Source: Phyto melanocephala
Taxonomy: Eukaryota > Arthropoda > Insecta > Diptera > Rhinophoridae
Direction: 5' to 3'
Length of the DNA: 64,000 bases
NCBI GenBank assembly: GCA_941918925.1
Contig: OW799236.1
Location: 118,064,562 to 118,128,561, forward strand
Within the stretch, counting starts at the first letter, position 1, and every line of letters begins with the position of its first letter. The notes under the pieces are model-generated. The model saw only the letters and a list, made by a program, of their open reading frames with translations, had not been told where the DNA came from and made no database searches. Of the stretch, positions 12,600 to 23,640 are shown piece by piece. The position numbers and the translations under genes are program-made.

Positions 12600-12783
12600 C
12601 AGCTATTGTGCAGCTCATTTTGGGCCCTTTATATTGATCCCTTTCTGATAACTGAGTAGAATAAAATAGAAAAGAAAATAAGGAGAAGCAGACCAGTCCA
12701 GAGTCTCTGGCAGTAATCTAACCTGTTACCTTCAGACTAGCAGACCAGCACACTACTGACTAGTCCACCAGGGCACCCCAGTG
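12600..12783 (-). mobile_element. Possible tRNA-derived SINE head with tail (decayed)
   Basis: Read on the minus strand from about 12783, the sequence opens GGGGTGCCCTGGTGGACTAG, resembling a tRNA acceptor/D-arm with a degenerate box A. It continues through an anticodon-like stretch (CTGGTCTGCTAGTC). It then reaches ACAGGTTAGATTACTGCC, which matches the T-arm/box B pattern GGTTCGANTCC with about three changes (12703-12730). A non-tRNA tail runs on to about 12600. The GC-rich patch stands out from its surroundings. It could instead be a decayed tRNA pseudogene. No target duplication or second copy was found in the window. Confidence 0.4.
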
Positions 12784-13126
12784 AAGTTTTGTTTAGTCTA
12801 CTTAATTTCACACTGCACCTAACAATTCAATTTAGACGAAACATCAATAATTTTATCATTATCGTGTCATTAGAGATTATATGTTTATACGAATTTATAA
12901 ATAAAGTTCACTTCATTCTAATAACTGCATAGAACGCATGCATATCAGGTGAAAAGAAACCTATATTCCATAAGTCCATATTGTTTTTTTGCATGAATTG
13001 CTTAAAAAATATTCCATGAACTTGCAAGTATTTTCACGCACGTTATTTATTACAAACAATTTTGCATTTGGGAATGCATTAAGAATTCATTCTCTTGCAC
13101 TTTCGATATAGATGTCATGAAAACTG

Positions 13127-13408
13127 TTTTTCGTTTTTAATTAATGCAAAAATTTTTACCTGGGTATGGTGGCAATTTGTTTTAACAATTTTTATTGTTT
13201 CAGACTAACTATAGACTTTATTCAGCTTGCTGAATATGCAACATATTATATATATTTAATCAAAATGTTTTTTATTTTTAATTAATGCAAAAATTTTTTC
13301 CTGGGTATGGTGGCAATTTATTTTAACAATTTTTATTGTTTCAGACTAACTATAGACTTTATTCAGCTAGCTGAATATGCAAAATATTATATATATTTAA
13401 TCAAAATG
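13127..13408. repeat. Two tandem copies of a 141-bp unit
   Basis: Copy 1 (about 13127-13267) and copy 2 (about 13268-13408) match over nearly their full length. They share CCTGGGTATGGTGGCAATTT, TTTCAGACTAACTATAGAC and TAATCAAAATG. Each contains one palindromic ATTCAGC(T/A)(T/A)GCTGAAT-type site (13220-13235 and 13361-13376). The few differences suggest a fairly recent duplication. Confidence 0.9.
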
Positions 13409-14160
13409 TAACCTTATATAAAAAAAAAATAATAATTTATATGGTAATTTATTAAGAATATTATATAATCGTATGTAGCTTACTAAATATTATTTTTAAA
13501 AATACTAAGATCTTGATTTAAATATTATTCAGCTAGCTGAATTGTAATAAAATTTAACTGATTTATATTTAAAATCCTTTATATTATAACATTTACATAT
13601 ACATATGTATACTGGGATAAATTAAGAAAAACCATTATTTATAACTGAATTCTTATTGCACTTCTCAATGAATTGCTAAGAATCAATGTTACATAATTTT
13701 CATATATCTGGCACTTTGGATAAATAATCAAATTTAGTATTTGTTTTAACTCAAATTTATTGATACATCATTAAATCAATAAAACAAAAATATATTTTTT
13801 TTGTTAAAATTTTATTCAGCCAGCTAAATATTAAAATTATTATTAGAAAATATATTCTAACAAAAACAGTGTAAAAATAAGTATATTCAGCTAGCTGAAT
13901 TGGAAGAAAACTAACCATAGTAACATTTTTTCGTAAATTTAATCTAAAAACATTTTATTCAGCTAACGAGCAATTTATTAATTGTTGTAGAAAAATTAAT
14001 TTTGTGAACGCTTTGGTTAGCTGAATTATAAGAAAAATATATTCAGGCACAGATGTAATGAAAATATAGTTAAATTAAAAACCATAACTAAATACAAATA
14101 TGAAATTTTATATTAAAAATAAATTCAGTTTAATATTCTTAATAACAATAATTCAGCTAT
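13220..14160. repeat. Field of dispersed palindromic ATTCAGCTAGCTGAAT motifs
   Basis: The 16-bp perfect palindrome is exact at 13361-13376, 13527-13542 and 13885-13900. It has one or two changes at 13220-13235 and 13814-13829, and half-sites at about 13957, 14016, 14150 and 15114. Spacings are often near 71 bp or its double (71, 72, 141). This suggests a decayed satellite with a ~71-bp unit whose palindrome has been kept or has eroded more slowly. Function, if any, is unknown. Confidence 0.7.
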
Positions 14161-14179
14161 GGAAGAAACTAAAATATTG

Positions 14180-15008
14180 TATACTAGCCAATCCCGGCGC
14201 GCGTTGCTACGCCCCTTCATGAATTTTAATCGCATTCTAAATTTTAATCGAATATCAAGTGCAAGGCTAAAAACTATAACTTTTTCTTTATGAGGGTGGC
14301 ACTGCCCACTTTTCTAATTAAGAAACTGTATAGTCATGACAGCTCAATAAGTGTGCAAAGTTTCAGAAAAATCGGTCCAGTGTAAGTACCTCAAAATGAT
14401 AAATTTTTTTAATGGGCGTGGCACTGCCCACTTTTGTAAATACGAAACTGTATAGTCATGACAACTCAATATGTGTGCAAAGTATCAAAAAAATCGGTCC
14501 AGTGAAAGTACCTCAAAATGATACCTTTTTTTTAATGGGCGTGACACTGCCCACTTTTTTAATGACGAAAGTGTAAAGTCATGACAGCTCAGTATGTTTG
14601 CAAAGTTTCAGAAAATTCGGTCCAGTGCAAGTACCTCAAACTTATAACTTTTTTTTATGGGCGTGGCCCTGCCCACTTTTCTAATCACGAAATTATAAAG
14701 TCATGACAGCCCAATATGTGTGCAAAGTTTCAGTAAAATCCGGTTATTGCAAGTACCTCAAAATTAAAAATTTTTTATGGGCGTGGCCCCGCCCACTTTT
14801 TTATCACGAGATTATTTAGTCATCAGAGCTTGATATGTGTGCAAAGTTTCAGAAAAATCGGTCAAGTGCAAGTAGCTCAAACTGATAAGTAATTTTTTAT
14901 GGGCGTGGCCCCGCCCACTTTTTTTCATCCATAAACACTCCCCGGTATGTGTACAACAACTTACCAAAGTTTGAGCCCGATCGGTTTTACAGTTTCAGAG
15001 TCTATAGC

Positions 15009-15043
<35 letters not shown>

Positions 15044-15066
15044 GTTTCACTTTTATATATATAGAT
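14180..15066 (+). mobile_element. Unclassified interspersed element with six ~121-bp GC-boxed repeats and a CA tail
   Basis: The element begins near ATACTAGCCAATCCCGGCG and ends near TATATATAGAT. Its core is six tandem units about 120-123 bp long, with GCCCACTTTT at about 14303, 14426, 14549, 14671, 14791 and 14912. Each unit has a semi-palindromic box of the form GGGCGTGGCCCCGCCCAC followed by GTGTGCAAAGTTTCAGAAAA and TCGGTCCAGTGCAAGTACC. A (CA)n run follows at 15011-15040. No open frame exists. GC-rich ends, tandem core and simple-repeat tail are features of widespread arthropod non-autonomous elements; the superfamily was not resolved. Confidence 0.65.
15011..15040 (+). repeat. (CA)n microsatellite
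   Basis: About fifteen uninterrupted CA units near the 3' end of the preceding element, probably part of its tail. Confidence 0.95.
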
Positions 15067-17964
15067 TTACCAGCAAACCCTTAATATACATATAAAACTA
15101 ATTACTAAAAACAAATTCAGCAAGCTTAAAAATAAAAATAACAATAGATCTTTAAAACTTAATTGATTTAAAAAATACTAATTTTATCAGAAAATCATCT
15201 TTATGTTTTATTTAATTACAAAAGCATACATTTATCATCCCCTCAAATATATGTGAAAACAACAAACACTCAACACCCCAACACCAAAATACTATTAATT
15301 TTCTTTTGTCGGTAATCCATCTCCTCTTTTCATTATCTTAAATATATCATGACATAAATAAAAATTCCAAAGAATTTTCTTAATTTATAATTTATTTCTC
15401 ACAAATTTATTTTCCATTTTCATTTTCATTTTTTTTTGTTCCTTTAGACATTCAATTAATTTATGTTAAGATTATGATAATTTTAGAACAACAACAACAA
15501 CTATAACGTACGGTCATGGTCGTTTGTTGGTGGCAATTACCACATATTTAACCAAATTCATTGTGACCAAGAAAATCCATCAATTTGTTTGCTGCACTGC
15601 ATTCATTCATTCACTTAGAATTTATGTCAGAAATAAGACGAAAAAAAAATCCAACAGATTTGTAGTTGAACGAGCAAATGAAAAAATATATTTAAATGAT
15701 CATGGTCGTCATAAAAACATATGTCTATCCAAATGTGTGTGTCTGTCTAACTGCCTGGTTTTTTTTTAACGTCCGTTCATACTTACATATGCACATACAC
15801 TTTGTTGGTGCATATATTACAGTGGAGATCAAGAAATATTAAAAACCTAAGCCATGATGTATTTTTGACAAGTCGTTGGCAAAAAAGTGTGGGTGTCATT
15901 TTGGAGCATACGTGAAAAAAACACTCTCTTCAAACATATAGCTAAAGGTGGGGGTGTAGCGGTGTTGTTGCTGATTTCTTGGTTGGAGGTAGCGCTATAG
16001 ACTGCATCAAACACATGTTCATAGCCTTAAAATAATACAAGTAAATGCTATGAAATAATCATATGGGGCTGTGAATTTTACAATTGTTTGTATTTTAGCG
16101 AGGATAGCATGTTAAGTCTTTTGAATATTTAAAGATGACTTCTATTTATCATATATATGGATGCAAATAAATCTAATCAAATTCAGTGGTGTAGCAAAAT
16201 ATTGAAAGTAAAAACTAAGCAAATGTATTTCTTAAGTCTTACATGTCTTTTTTAAGTTTAAGGAAAAAAGTTCAACGAAATTTAAAATATTTTTTTTTTA
16301 AAACCTTTTTTATTGTTCCTCGTTTAAGCGTTTTTAAATATAATTTTCTATGCACAAATACAACGAATGTTATGAATTTAGCAAATGCGTGTTATATTGT
16401 CTATTCTACTTTGGTTTGTATAACATGTGCTTTTTTATCTTCCAATTGTTGACGCAGTTTTGTAGTAAAATCTTGCAAACAATGTTTGTGCCAGTGGCAA
16501 TATTCTTTTTTTACACATTTTTTTTTTCTCAACTTGCGGTTAATCATGTTGGTGTTTAGACATTTGTTAACTATAATTGGTTGAGCCATTGGCTTGCAGC
16601 AACAACAGCAATAATATAAACACCAAACAACAAGAACAAGAATATGCAAATGTCAAAATTTTTAGCTTAAAATACGTGAAAGGGAATTTTGTTTCATAGT
16701 TAGTTATGTTTAATTTTTTATTCAGAAGGATGTAAAAAATATTTAAAATTCACCAAATATAACACTAATTGCATTTGCGCTAAAGAACTATAAACTTATG
16801 TGTTAAATTGGTTTTTGTTTAAGTTTATAATAAAAATATAATCTATCTAAAGCAATCTTGTTTTTTTTTTAACATAAATTCCTCTCTTTCAATTATTCTT
16901 CACTAAAATACAAAAAAGAAAAATAAAAAAATTAAAAATTATATATAAAGCAACATGATTTTCTTTCAACTTTGTTTTTTGTTTTTTTTTTTTTTGTTTT
17001 TATCTCATGTGCATTTTTAATTAGTTAGTGACCCTAGTTCCTGTATTTAACACAACAATTGCACATACACACATATACTTAAATATGCCTGTGTATAAGT
17101 GGTTGCAACTATAAAGAGTCTTACATTTAGTTAGACATTTATAAGTAAAATATTCGATTGAATTTAAGATTAGTTTTATGTTTATGTATTTACTATTGCT
17201 ATTATGACTATTTGCTGGCATAAGCTTGTGTATTTTTTACAATATTCTTCTAGTTAATTTTAATTTTTTTTTTTTTGCCTTCAGTCGTTTATCCAGTTGA
17301 ACGGTGTCATACTGTGCCGTGCTGGCGTTAACAATTATTTGTACATGTTCAACTAATTACAAATTAATTCTTGAGAGATGCAAAACTTTAACACAATATT
17401 CAGGGTTTTGGTAGGAGAACAACCGAAATTATGAATTTTTTAAATTATAGGCAGTTTGGAGTTATTAGCATATTTCCAGTTTGTTTCTTAAGTCTTTTGT
17501 TTAGACAACATCGAACTAATTGCAAAACATATTGAAGCATTTTTTGAAGGCAATATATTACTGCTAGTTATAAATCGAAAAAGTTTAAATTATGAGTAAA
17601 GGGTGCTTCGATATGAACGAAAAATTATTATTTGGAGATTTCTGATTAGTAAGCTGCTGGCAATCCTAATCAAAGCAAAAAAACACCACAAAATAGAACA
17701 ACACAATTTTAAGGTTGAAGTATATTCCAAAGGAATTAAAATTTCACCACCATAGTTCGGAAATTTTTAATATTGATTTACATTTAATGCTCCAGAAGAA
17801 ATTATTAAAACATTTTTTTGATACTAAGTTTTTTAAAATGCGTTTAAAGCATCGTTAACCCCTACACCTATTTTGAAGTCATCTGAAATTTAATAGGCAG
17901 AAAAATTTCTTGTAACGATTTTAGGTTCAGATATTTCATATCCGATTTTAATAAAAATAAAATA
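15067..17964. other. AT-rich DNA, no gene recognised
   Basis: Only frames of up to ~80 codons with Phe/Cys/Asn-rich content occur here. A single sequence resembling a Tc1-type end (CAGTGGAGATCAAGAAATAT) lies near 15821, but no partner end was found. T-tracts occur at about 15761, 16290, 16980 and 17263. Confidence 0.5.
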
Positions 17965-19443
17965 CAGGCAAATCCCGTTATAATGAATGCCGAGCCCATT
18001 CGTTGTGTTGTGATTGTTTTTTTAAACGCTTTCCTCTTATTATATTACCAAATTGTTATTCAGTTAATACACACACATAAAAATATTAAACATTAAATAT
18101 TAAATTTAACAATAATATGAGAACCTTAAAGAATATAAAAAACAGTAAAACCTATGTTATATGTAAGCGGCCTAACAGTAGGAGAAATAAATAGTGATCA
18201 AACGTTAGGACCTCTTGTAGTATTTATTAATCATTGCTCAGGGGGTTGATTCTGAGTATTGTTGGAGATTAATAAGAACAATTTTTCCTTACGTTTCCTT
18301 GAACACATATATTGTTAATTTTGGTATTCCATATTTTACTGATATTTCATTCTTAAATTCTTTTACCTCTTTACAATCATCTAACACCTTTACTTCTTCT
18401 TTCTATGAATTTTTTTTCTTTTTCCTTTTTAAACTTCACTCTAATATGTACACAGCTTAAAGTGTAATAGAAATATCCAAGCCAGTTTATTTCCAAAATA
18501 GTTGTCAAACAAAAAAGTAACGGTACTTCAACGCCTTAATTTCTTGTTTTATAATACCCTTCACCTGTGGTGCACTAGGGTATATATAGCTTTGTCATTC
18601 TGTTTGTAATTTCTACAATTTTCATTTCCGACCCCATAAAGTATATATTTTCTGAAAGCTTATGAATAGAGGAGTCGATTAAGCCCTGACCGTCTGTCCG
18701 TCTGTCCGTGTGTTGGTTGAAATCAACTTTTAGAAGCAACTATATGTTTCTCAGATCTGTATATGGTATCAATCTCTTGGAAATATCCAGGAATGAATCG
18801 CTATTGAAATTCAGCACAATCGCCTCATAACTTTCTGAGATATGAGCGAAAACCCACGACCACCTCGTTTTTTTTTCACAATTACAACAACAACATACAT
18901 ATATGTATACTAGTTAGAGTAAACGTGGCATCGAATCCCAGCTGAGCCAAAAAAAAATTTAAAAAATTTTTTTTTTAATTTTTTTTTTATAATTTTTTTT
19001 GTTGTTTTTTTTTTGTTTATAAAATATTTTTTTTTGTAATTTTTTTTTTAGGAACATACATACGTAAACTCAATTTATAATTTTACAGTAGGATGTTTTT
19101 ATATACGTATGTTTTTTATATGTATGTATGTACGTATTTCATATGAGATGATACAAACAATTATTATTGCATGACCACAAGTTGTAAAGGCTATATAAGA
19201 TTCGAATATAGAATATTATATAGAATATTAAACAAATAAGAATATAGCACTCTTGCTGGTTTTTTTTTGCATTCGAAAAATTTTTTAAATATCTGAAATG
19301 TTCAAAATTACGTCTATTTTTTTTTGCCGCTTTTTTTTACCATATTTTTAATATTCGCTAATTAATGTATTCAATATCAAAAATCATAACTTTCGTTAAA
19401 TCGGATTTTCGTTAAAGCGAAATTCGTTTTACTGAGCTTTGTC
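17965..19443. mobile_element. Possible pogo/Tigger-like element interrupted by a HINE
   Basis: The left edge reads TA then CAGGCAAATCCCGTTATAAT. The right edge, reverse-complemented, reads GACAAAGCTCAGTAAAACGAA next to TA. The similarity (CAAA, then a pyrimidine-rich step, then GTTATAA/GTAAAA and CGAAT) resembles pogo-like termini, but it is only about 65-70% and the first bases differ. The HINE-B at 18546-19265 lies inside. No transposase frame remains. Confidence 0.3.
18546..19265 (+). mobile_element. HINE-B copy 1 (DINE-1/INE-1-like)
   Basis: The copy starts with the family 5' hairpin (ATACCCTTC ... GGGTATATA) and then CCCCATAAAGTATATATTTT, the GTCTGTCCGTCTGTCCG block and CTGAGATATGAGC. 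The tRNA-box-like ATCGAATCCCAGCTGAGCC (about 18932-18950) and an A/T-only tract follow. It ends in a degraded form of the shared 3' hairpin and TTACTTGTT end (CTCTTGCTGGTT). The GTCC-rich core near CCCATAAAGTATATAT is the hallmark of Drosophila DINE-1/INE-1. The 3' end is more diverged than in the copies at 43 and 47 kb, so this is the oldest of the full copies here. Confidence 0.85.
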
Positions 19444-20512
19444 TATTGTTTATTAGTCTTATTTTATTAAGAAAAAATGAGTCTCAACTCTGGACACAAT
19501 TTTGATATAAAACTTTGAGTCAGTTTCCAAATTCTCTAGAGCCCATAACATATGATTATAAATATCAAAAGGGAGCACAATACAATAGTTCGATTTACAG
19601 CTAACCCTCTAATAAATTTTATCGAGCTAAGAAATAGGGTATATTTAAAACAAAACATATATTAATGCTTAGTAGGCGCATAGCTCTCAACATGTCTCTA
19701 CAAGCAATGGCAGAAAATATGTCCTTGTTTTGAAGATGAATACTTTACAATAATTAACTACACAGTCCATAATAATTCCAAGTGATCGTTTAAAGCTTAA
19801 GAAGATTTTTAAGTTTTAACTGAACGATTAAACTAATAAAAATTTCAATTTTTTTCTGATTTCTTTTATTTAAAGTTTTTTATTTTTTTCCTAATTTAAT
19901 ATCTTCACCAAGATCCCATAAAGCAAACTTCCAAAGAATTCATCAAAATTAATCTTACAATGAAATATGCCAAGTCAGCAACATTAACATTAACCTAAAC
20001 CTAAACACGTATTTAATCTAATATGCTAAATTTGCAATACCCATAGTAAGTATAAACAGTTTTTCTGATCTTTATCTAGGAAAAATTACATTCAAACATG
20101 ACCAAACATTTTTGAGAATTTTAAGATATTTGTAAATCTTTTTTTTTTTTTTTTTTGGCAGGCGTATTTAGAATGTTATTCTTTTGGTCATCTTAAACAA
20201 CATTGCGTAGATTTCTTAAATATGACAAGAGAACATTTATAATTTTCTAAATTTTTTTTCTTACATTTTTAGTGTAGATTTTGCATATGTCAAAATAACT
20301 TAAAACAAAGCAACTAGCTGTGAGTGAAAAAAAAACAAAATAAGAAAAATTTGAATCTGGTTACCTTCAAATAACAATTACAATTCATCAATCAGTTGTT
20401 GTAGTTTTTTTTCGAGCCAACATTTTTGTTTGTTTGCTTAGCTGGCTAGTTGCCTTGCTGTTGGATATACTTATGTATGACCGAATAGCTGAAGGACTGA
20501 CTGGCTGGTTCA

Positions 20513-20538
20513 ATGGATGGATGGATGGATGGATGGAT
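20513..20538 (+). repeat. (GGAT)n microsatellite
   Basis: About six uninterrupted GGAT units. Confidence 0.9.
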
Positions 20539-20697
20539 GTTTAAATGTTTGAATATTTGTTAATAATGTAATGTAACCAATATTAGCCATATTTAAAGAC
20601 ATATTGGTTACAAACAATACAAACAAAACTGAACTTAAAAAAAAGTAGAAATAAAAAAACATGATATTGTTGTTCACAATCCCATCATCATCGAAGT

Positions 20698-20719
20698 CGT
20701 TGTTGTTGTTGTTGTTGTT
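20698..20719 (+). repeat. (GTT)n microsatellite
   Basis: Seven uninterrupted GTT units; trinucleotide runs of this kind are scattered through the window. Confidence 0.9.
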
Positions 20720-21791
20720 GCCATCATCAAGCTACAACAGCTCACAAAAAAAAATGGACACAGAAATACAAACAACATCAAACATTATTTGCATTTGTTA
20801 AAACAAAGAAAAAAAACATTTTTGTTTTTCAATTTTTGTCTGTTTGTATGTTCAGGTTCAATATCTTGCTTAACATTAAAAATATCAACCAAAAGCTCGC
20901 TAGCTCACACATACACAGTCACACACACAAGCAAAATTTCCATAGAGAAAAATCTCTAAAACACACTCTGGCATATGAATGTTAAGAACTAAATATACAA
21001 ACATCGACAACATCATAAATTGTTGTTGTTTTAATTTTTTTTTTGTCTACAATGTTGTTGTTATTATTGTTACCACATGTTGTTTAGTCGTTGATTTACT
21101 AAAACTGATAGATTGTTTATATTCGTTGGAAATAAATCCAAAAAAAAAGACAGCATCTACAAAAATTGCGTGGTTGGGCGTTGTTGCTTTAATAATAGCA
21201 ATATTAACAACAACAACATAATATTAGGCTTTTGTTTGATGCTCCTTAAAATGCAGCAACAACAATTTAAAAATTGTTAAGTTCTTTATATCAAAACATA
21301 ACTCTTTTATTTTTAGGGTTTTTGCTTATTACCAATAATCTGTAGGTCCCGCTTACAATATTAAAAGTATTTTATTCTTGGCGATATTGTGGAAAATTTT
21401 CTATTAATTCTTAAAAAGTTTATATCACGCAACAATTATTTTAAAATCTCTATGTACCGAATAGTATAAAAGTATCAAAATTTATATCAAATTTTCAATG
21501 TAGATCAAACTAGTCCAAGGTTTCTGAAAATAAAAAATAAATATAAATATTGCACAGCGAGAAAACTATACACAATTTTCTCTTAAAAAAATTTTTTTAT
21601 CGCTATTATCATATTTTTATAAAATCGGTCAAATTGTAAGAAATTTAGCTTTCAATAGGCAAGAGGCCTTAAGTTTTTCTTTTATAAAAGGATAAGACCC
21701 TATTGGCTTGACATTGCCATAGGTCTCGACCAGTGGCGTAGATAAGAATGCCTGGGTTGCTAATATTATTATTTAGTTACTCCAAAACTTA

Positions 21792-22089
21792 AGGCAATAA
21801 TACACGGCATGTTTTTTACATCTGATTTTAAAATTTGTGAGACATATATAAGTCTACATGTCTGTTAAAAAGTGTACTTTTACAGGCAACCGTCGCTGAC
21901 TGCTTTGCAGCAGCAGAGATTTCTGCCAACGGCTGGTGTCTCATGTTTTGGCAGAAGAAAATAGAGTGCGTTCTAATTGAAATTTTGTCAGATGTTTCAA
22001 TACATTTTTTTTACAGAAGTAATGTCTTAAACGTAACAGTGTGGAATTTGTCAAGTCATATGTAAAAAACATGCCGTGTATTAGCTGCT
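21792..22089. mobile_element. PIF/Harbinger-like MITE (298 bp) with TTA duplication
   Basis: Both ends carry AATACACGGCATGTTTTTT in inverted orientation: AGGCAATAATACACGGCATG at the left, and the right end reverse-complements to AGCAGCTAATACACGGCATG. The termini are bordered by TTA on each side (21789-21791 and 22090-22092). The 3-bp T(A/T)A duplication and short GC-containing ends fit PIF/Harbinger. The interior is non-coding. The arms match almost perfectly over about 30 bp, so the copy is relatively young. Confidence 0.7.
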
Positions 22090-22239
22090 TTAAATGTTGG
22101 AACAACATTGTAAACTATTTCTTGTACATATTTTATTTGTAAAATTTTCTAAAATGCACCTTTTAAAAATTTCCTCACCTCCTTAAAGAAAAAGGTTGCG
22201 CACCTCAATATGCTCTGTTCCACATTTTTCAAGGCGGTA

Positions 22240-23640
22240 TTTAAATTAGCCGTTCTCATGCTCAGGAATTCCACTAGATGAGATTTCAGAAGGTGTAATG
22301 TTAAACTTGACTAAATGCGTGCCCTGATGGATCAGCAAAACTTGAGAGGGATTACCATACTTAACATTAAAAATTATGTGATGGCTCGACTCGTGAGCAA
22401 AGGATAGTCAGCTAGTTTGTCCACCGACCTTAGAATCTAACATGCTGGCTATCGCGAATGTTAATCCTGTGCTGATTATTTCAAAAGTGGGATGTTAGAA
22501 CAATCGAAAGAGGGTAGAAAACTCTTAACCTAGTCTTTATAGACTTCGAAAAGGCTTTTGTCACCATAGTCCTCAAAGTTATATGGAACACACTCCTAAA
22601 AAACAAACTGACCCAAAGCCTATATTCAAATGTCACATATATAAACAAATGTATAGGATGCGTCTTATCACACTTGTGGTTTAATTACATACTTACTGTT
22701 GTAAATGCAAGGTAACACAAAATAGATGTGGTATTATATACAGCCTTCACGGCAGACTGGAGAATTTTTATTACGCCGACAATATCTGCTTCCTCTGCCA
22801 CAATTTCTTAGATATGCTAGCAAAGCGGTTAAAAGTCCAGAAAACAGCAGCACAGGTTAAATAAAAGACAAACATTTACAAACCTAAACCAGTACGCATC
22901 AAATACAACACTAAGCAAATTCAAGTCACACTAGATGGAAAAATAGACCAGCGGGAATCTATTTGCTATTTCCGAAGAATATGGGATAAAATCAGTGACT
23001 TCAAAGCTGATATAATAACCCTCATATATACAGCCCTACAAGAATTCGGGTTACATAAATCGATTTAGAATACTTCGTTTTTATCAAGATGTTCAAAAGT
23101 AAATAAAATTTAGTAGCATTGTGAAGTCAATTACTTTATATACATGCTAGATGTGGAATTGTGAACTACAAGCTTCATAAGTCTTTGTCGATAACAGCCT
23201 AAGAAAAATTGTGCATATTAATTGGCCTAAAATTATTTAAACTGTCCAGCTCTGATGTGAATCAATTAAAAACTAATTCAAGCCAAGATCCGTAAACACA
23301 AGTAGAATTGGAATTGGATTGGAAATTATGCAAAAACTATCATCAGATACAAAAAAAACACAAGCTTAATGTGGGCATTGCACCCCCATAATGGTCTAGT
23401 TACGCCCATGTTTCAAGTGCTCCAGGGTCTTATTCTCTTCTCCGCATTCTCTAGATATCGTTTCATTTGAGAGTTATATGAGAGCTACCTGAGTTCTCAT
23501 CTCCGTTACTAAAGTATTGGCCTACTAAGTTTCAAAATCTTCTTCAAGATTTGCGTAAAATTTATCAATCTCCTCATTCATTGAATGCCTTCTTTAATGG
23601 CGATAATCTCCGCCTGGAAGGCAGGATTGTGATTTTATAT
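22240..23640 (+). pseudogene. Decayed non-LTR reverse transcriptase (LINE ORF2 remnant)
   Basis: Many stops and shifts interrupt a recognisable RT. Motifs are NLRGITILN at about 22338-22368 (palm lead-in), LVFIDFEKAF at about 22530-22559 (motif A, catalytic Asp kept) and YYADNICFL at about 22769-22795 (YADD box with the second Asp changed to Asn). These are followed by TLDGKIDQRESICYF and the C-terminal lineage block SNVKSITLY at about 23110-23140 and LRKIVHINWP at about 23205. The final part (ELDWKLCKN) resembles the W-WIGH C-terminus of the same lineage. The same family seems to be present on the minus strand at 37.0-37.8 kb. The clade (RTE/R4-type) is uncertain. Confidence 0.7.

Larger units (their letters stand above)
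19446..21788. other. AT-rich DNA with simple repeats, no gene seen
   Basis: It contains a (GGAT)n run at 20513-20538, a (GTT)n run at 20698-20719 and several poly-T tracts. An 80-codon frame at 20979-21221 is low complexity and unsupported. Confidence 0.55.

Noticed and set aside
13220..15060. CRISPR-like array or regulatory operon reading of the spaced repeats
   Set aside because: Repeats are palindromic or tandem satellite-type with decayed spacers in an insect-type eukaryotic sequence; no cas-like genes.
15820..15850. Possible Tc1-type terminus CAGTGGAGATCAAGAAATAT
   Set aside because: No matching inverted end or transposase remnant was found nearby.
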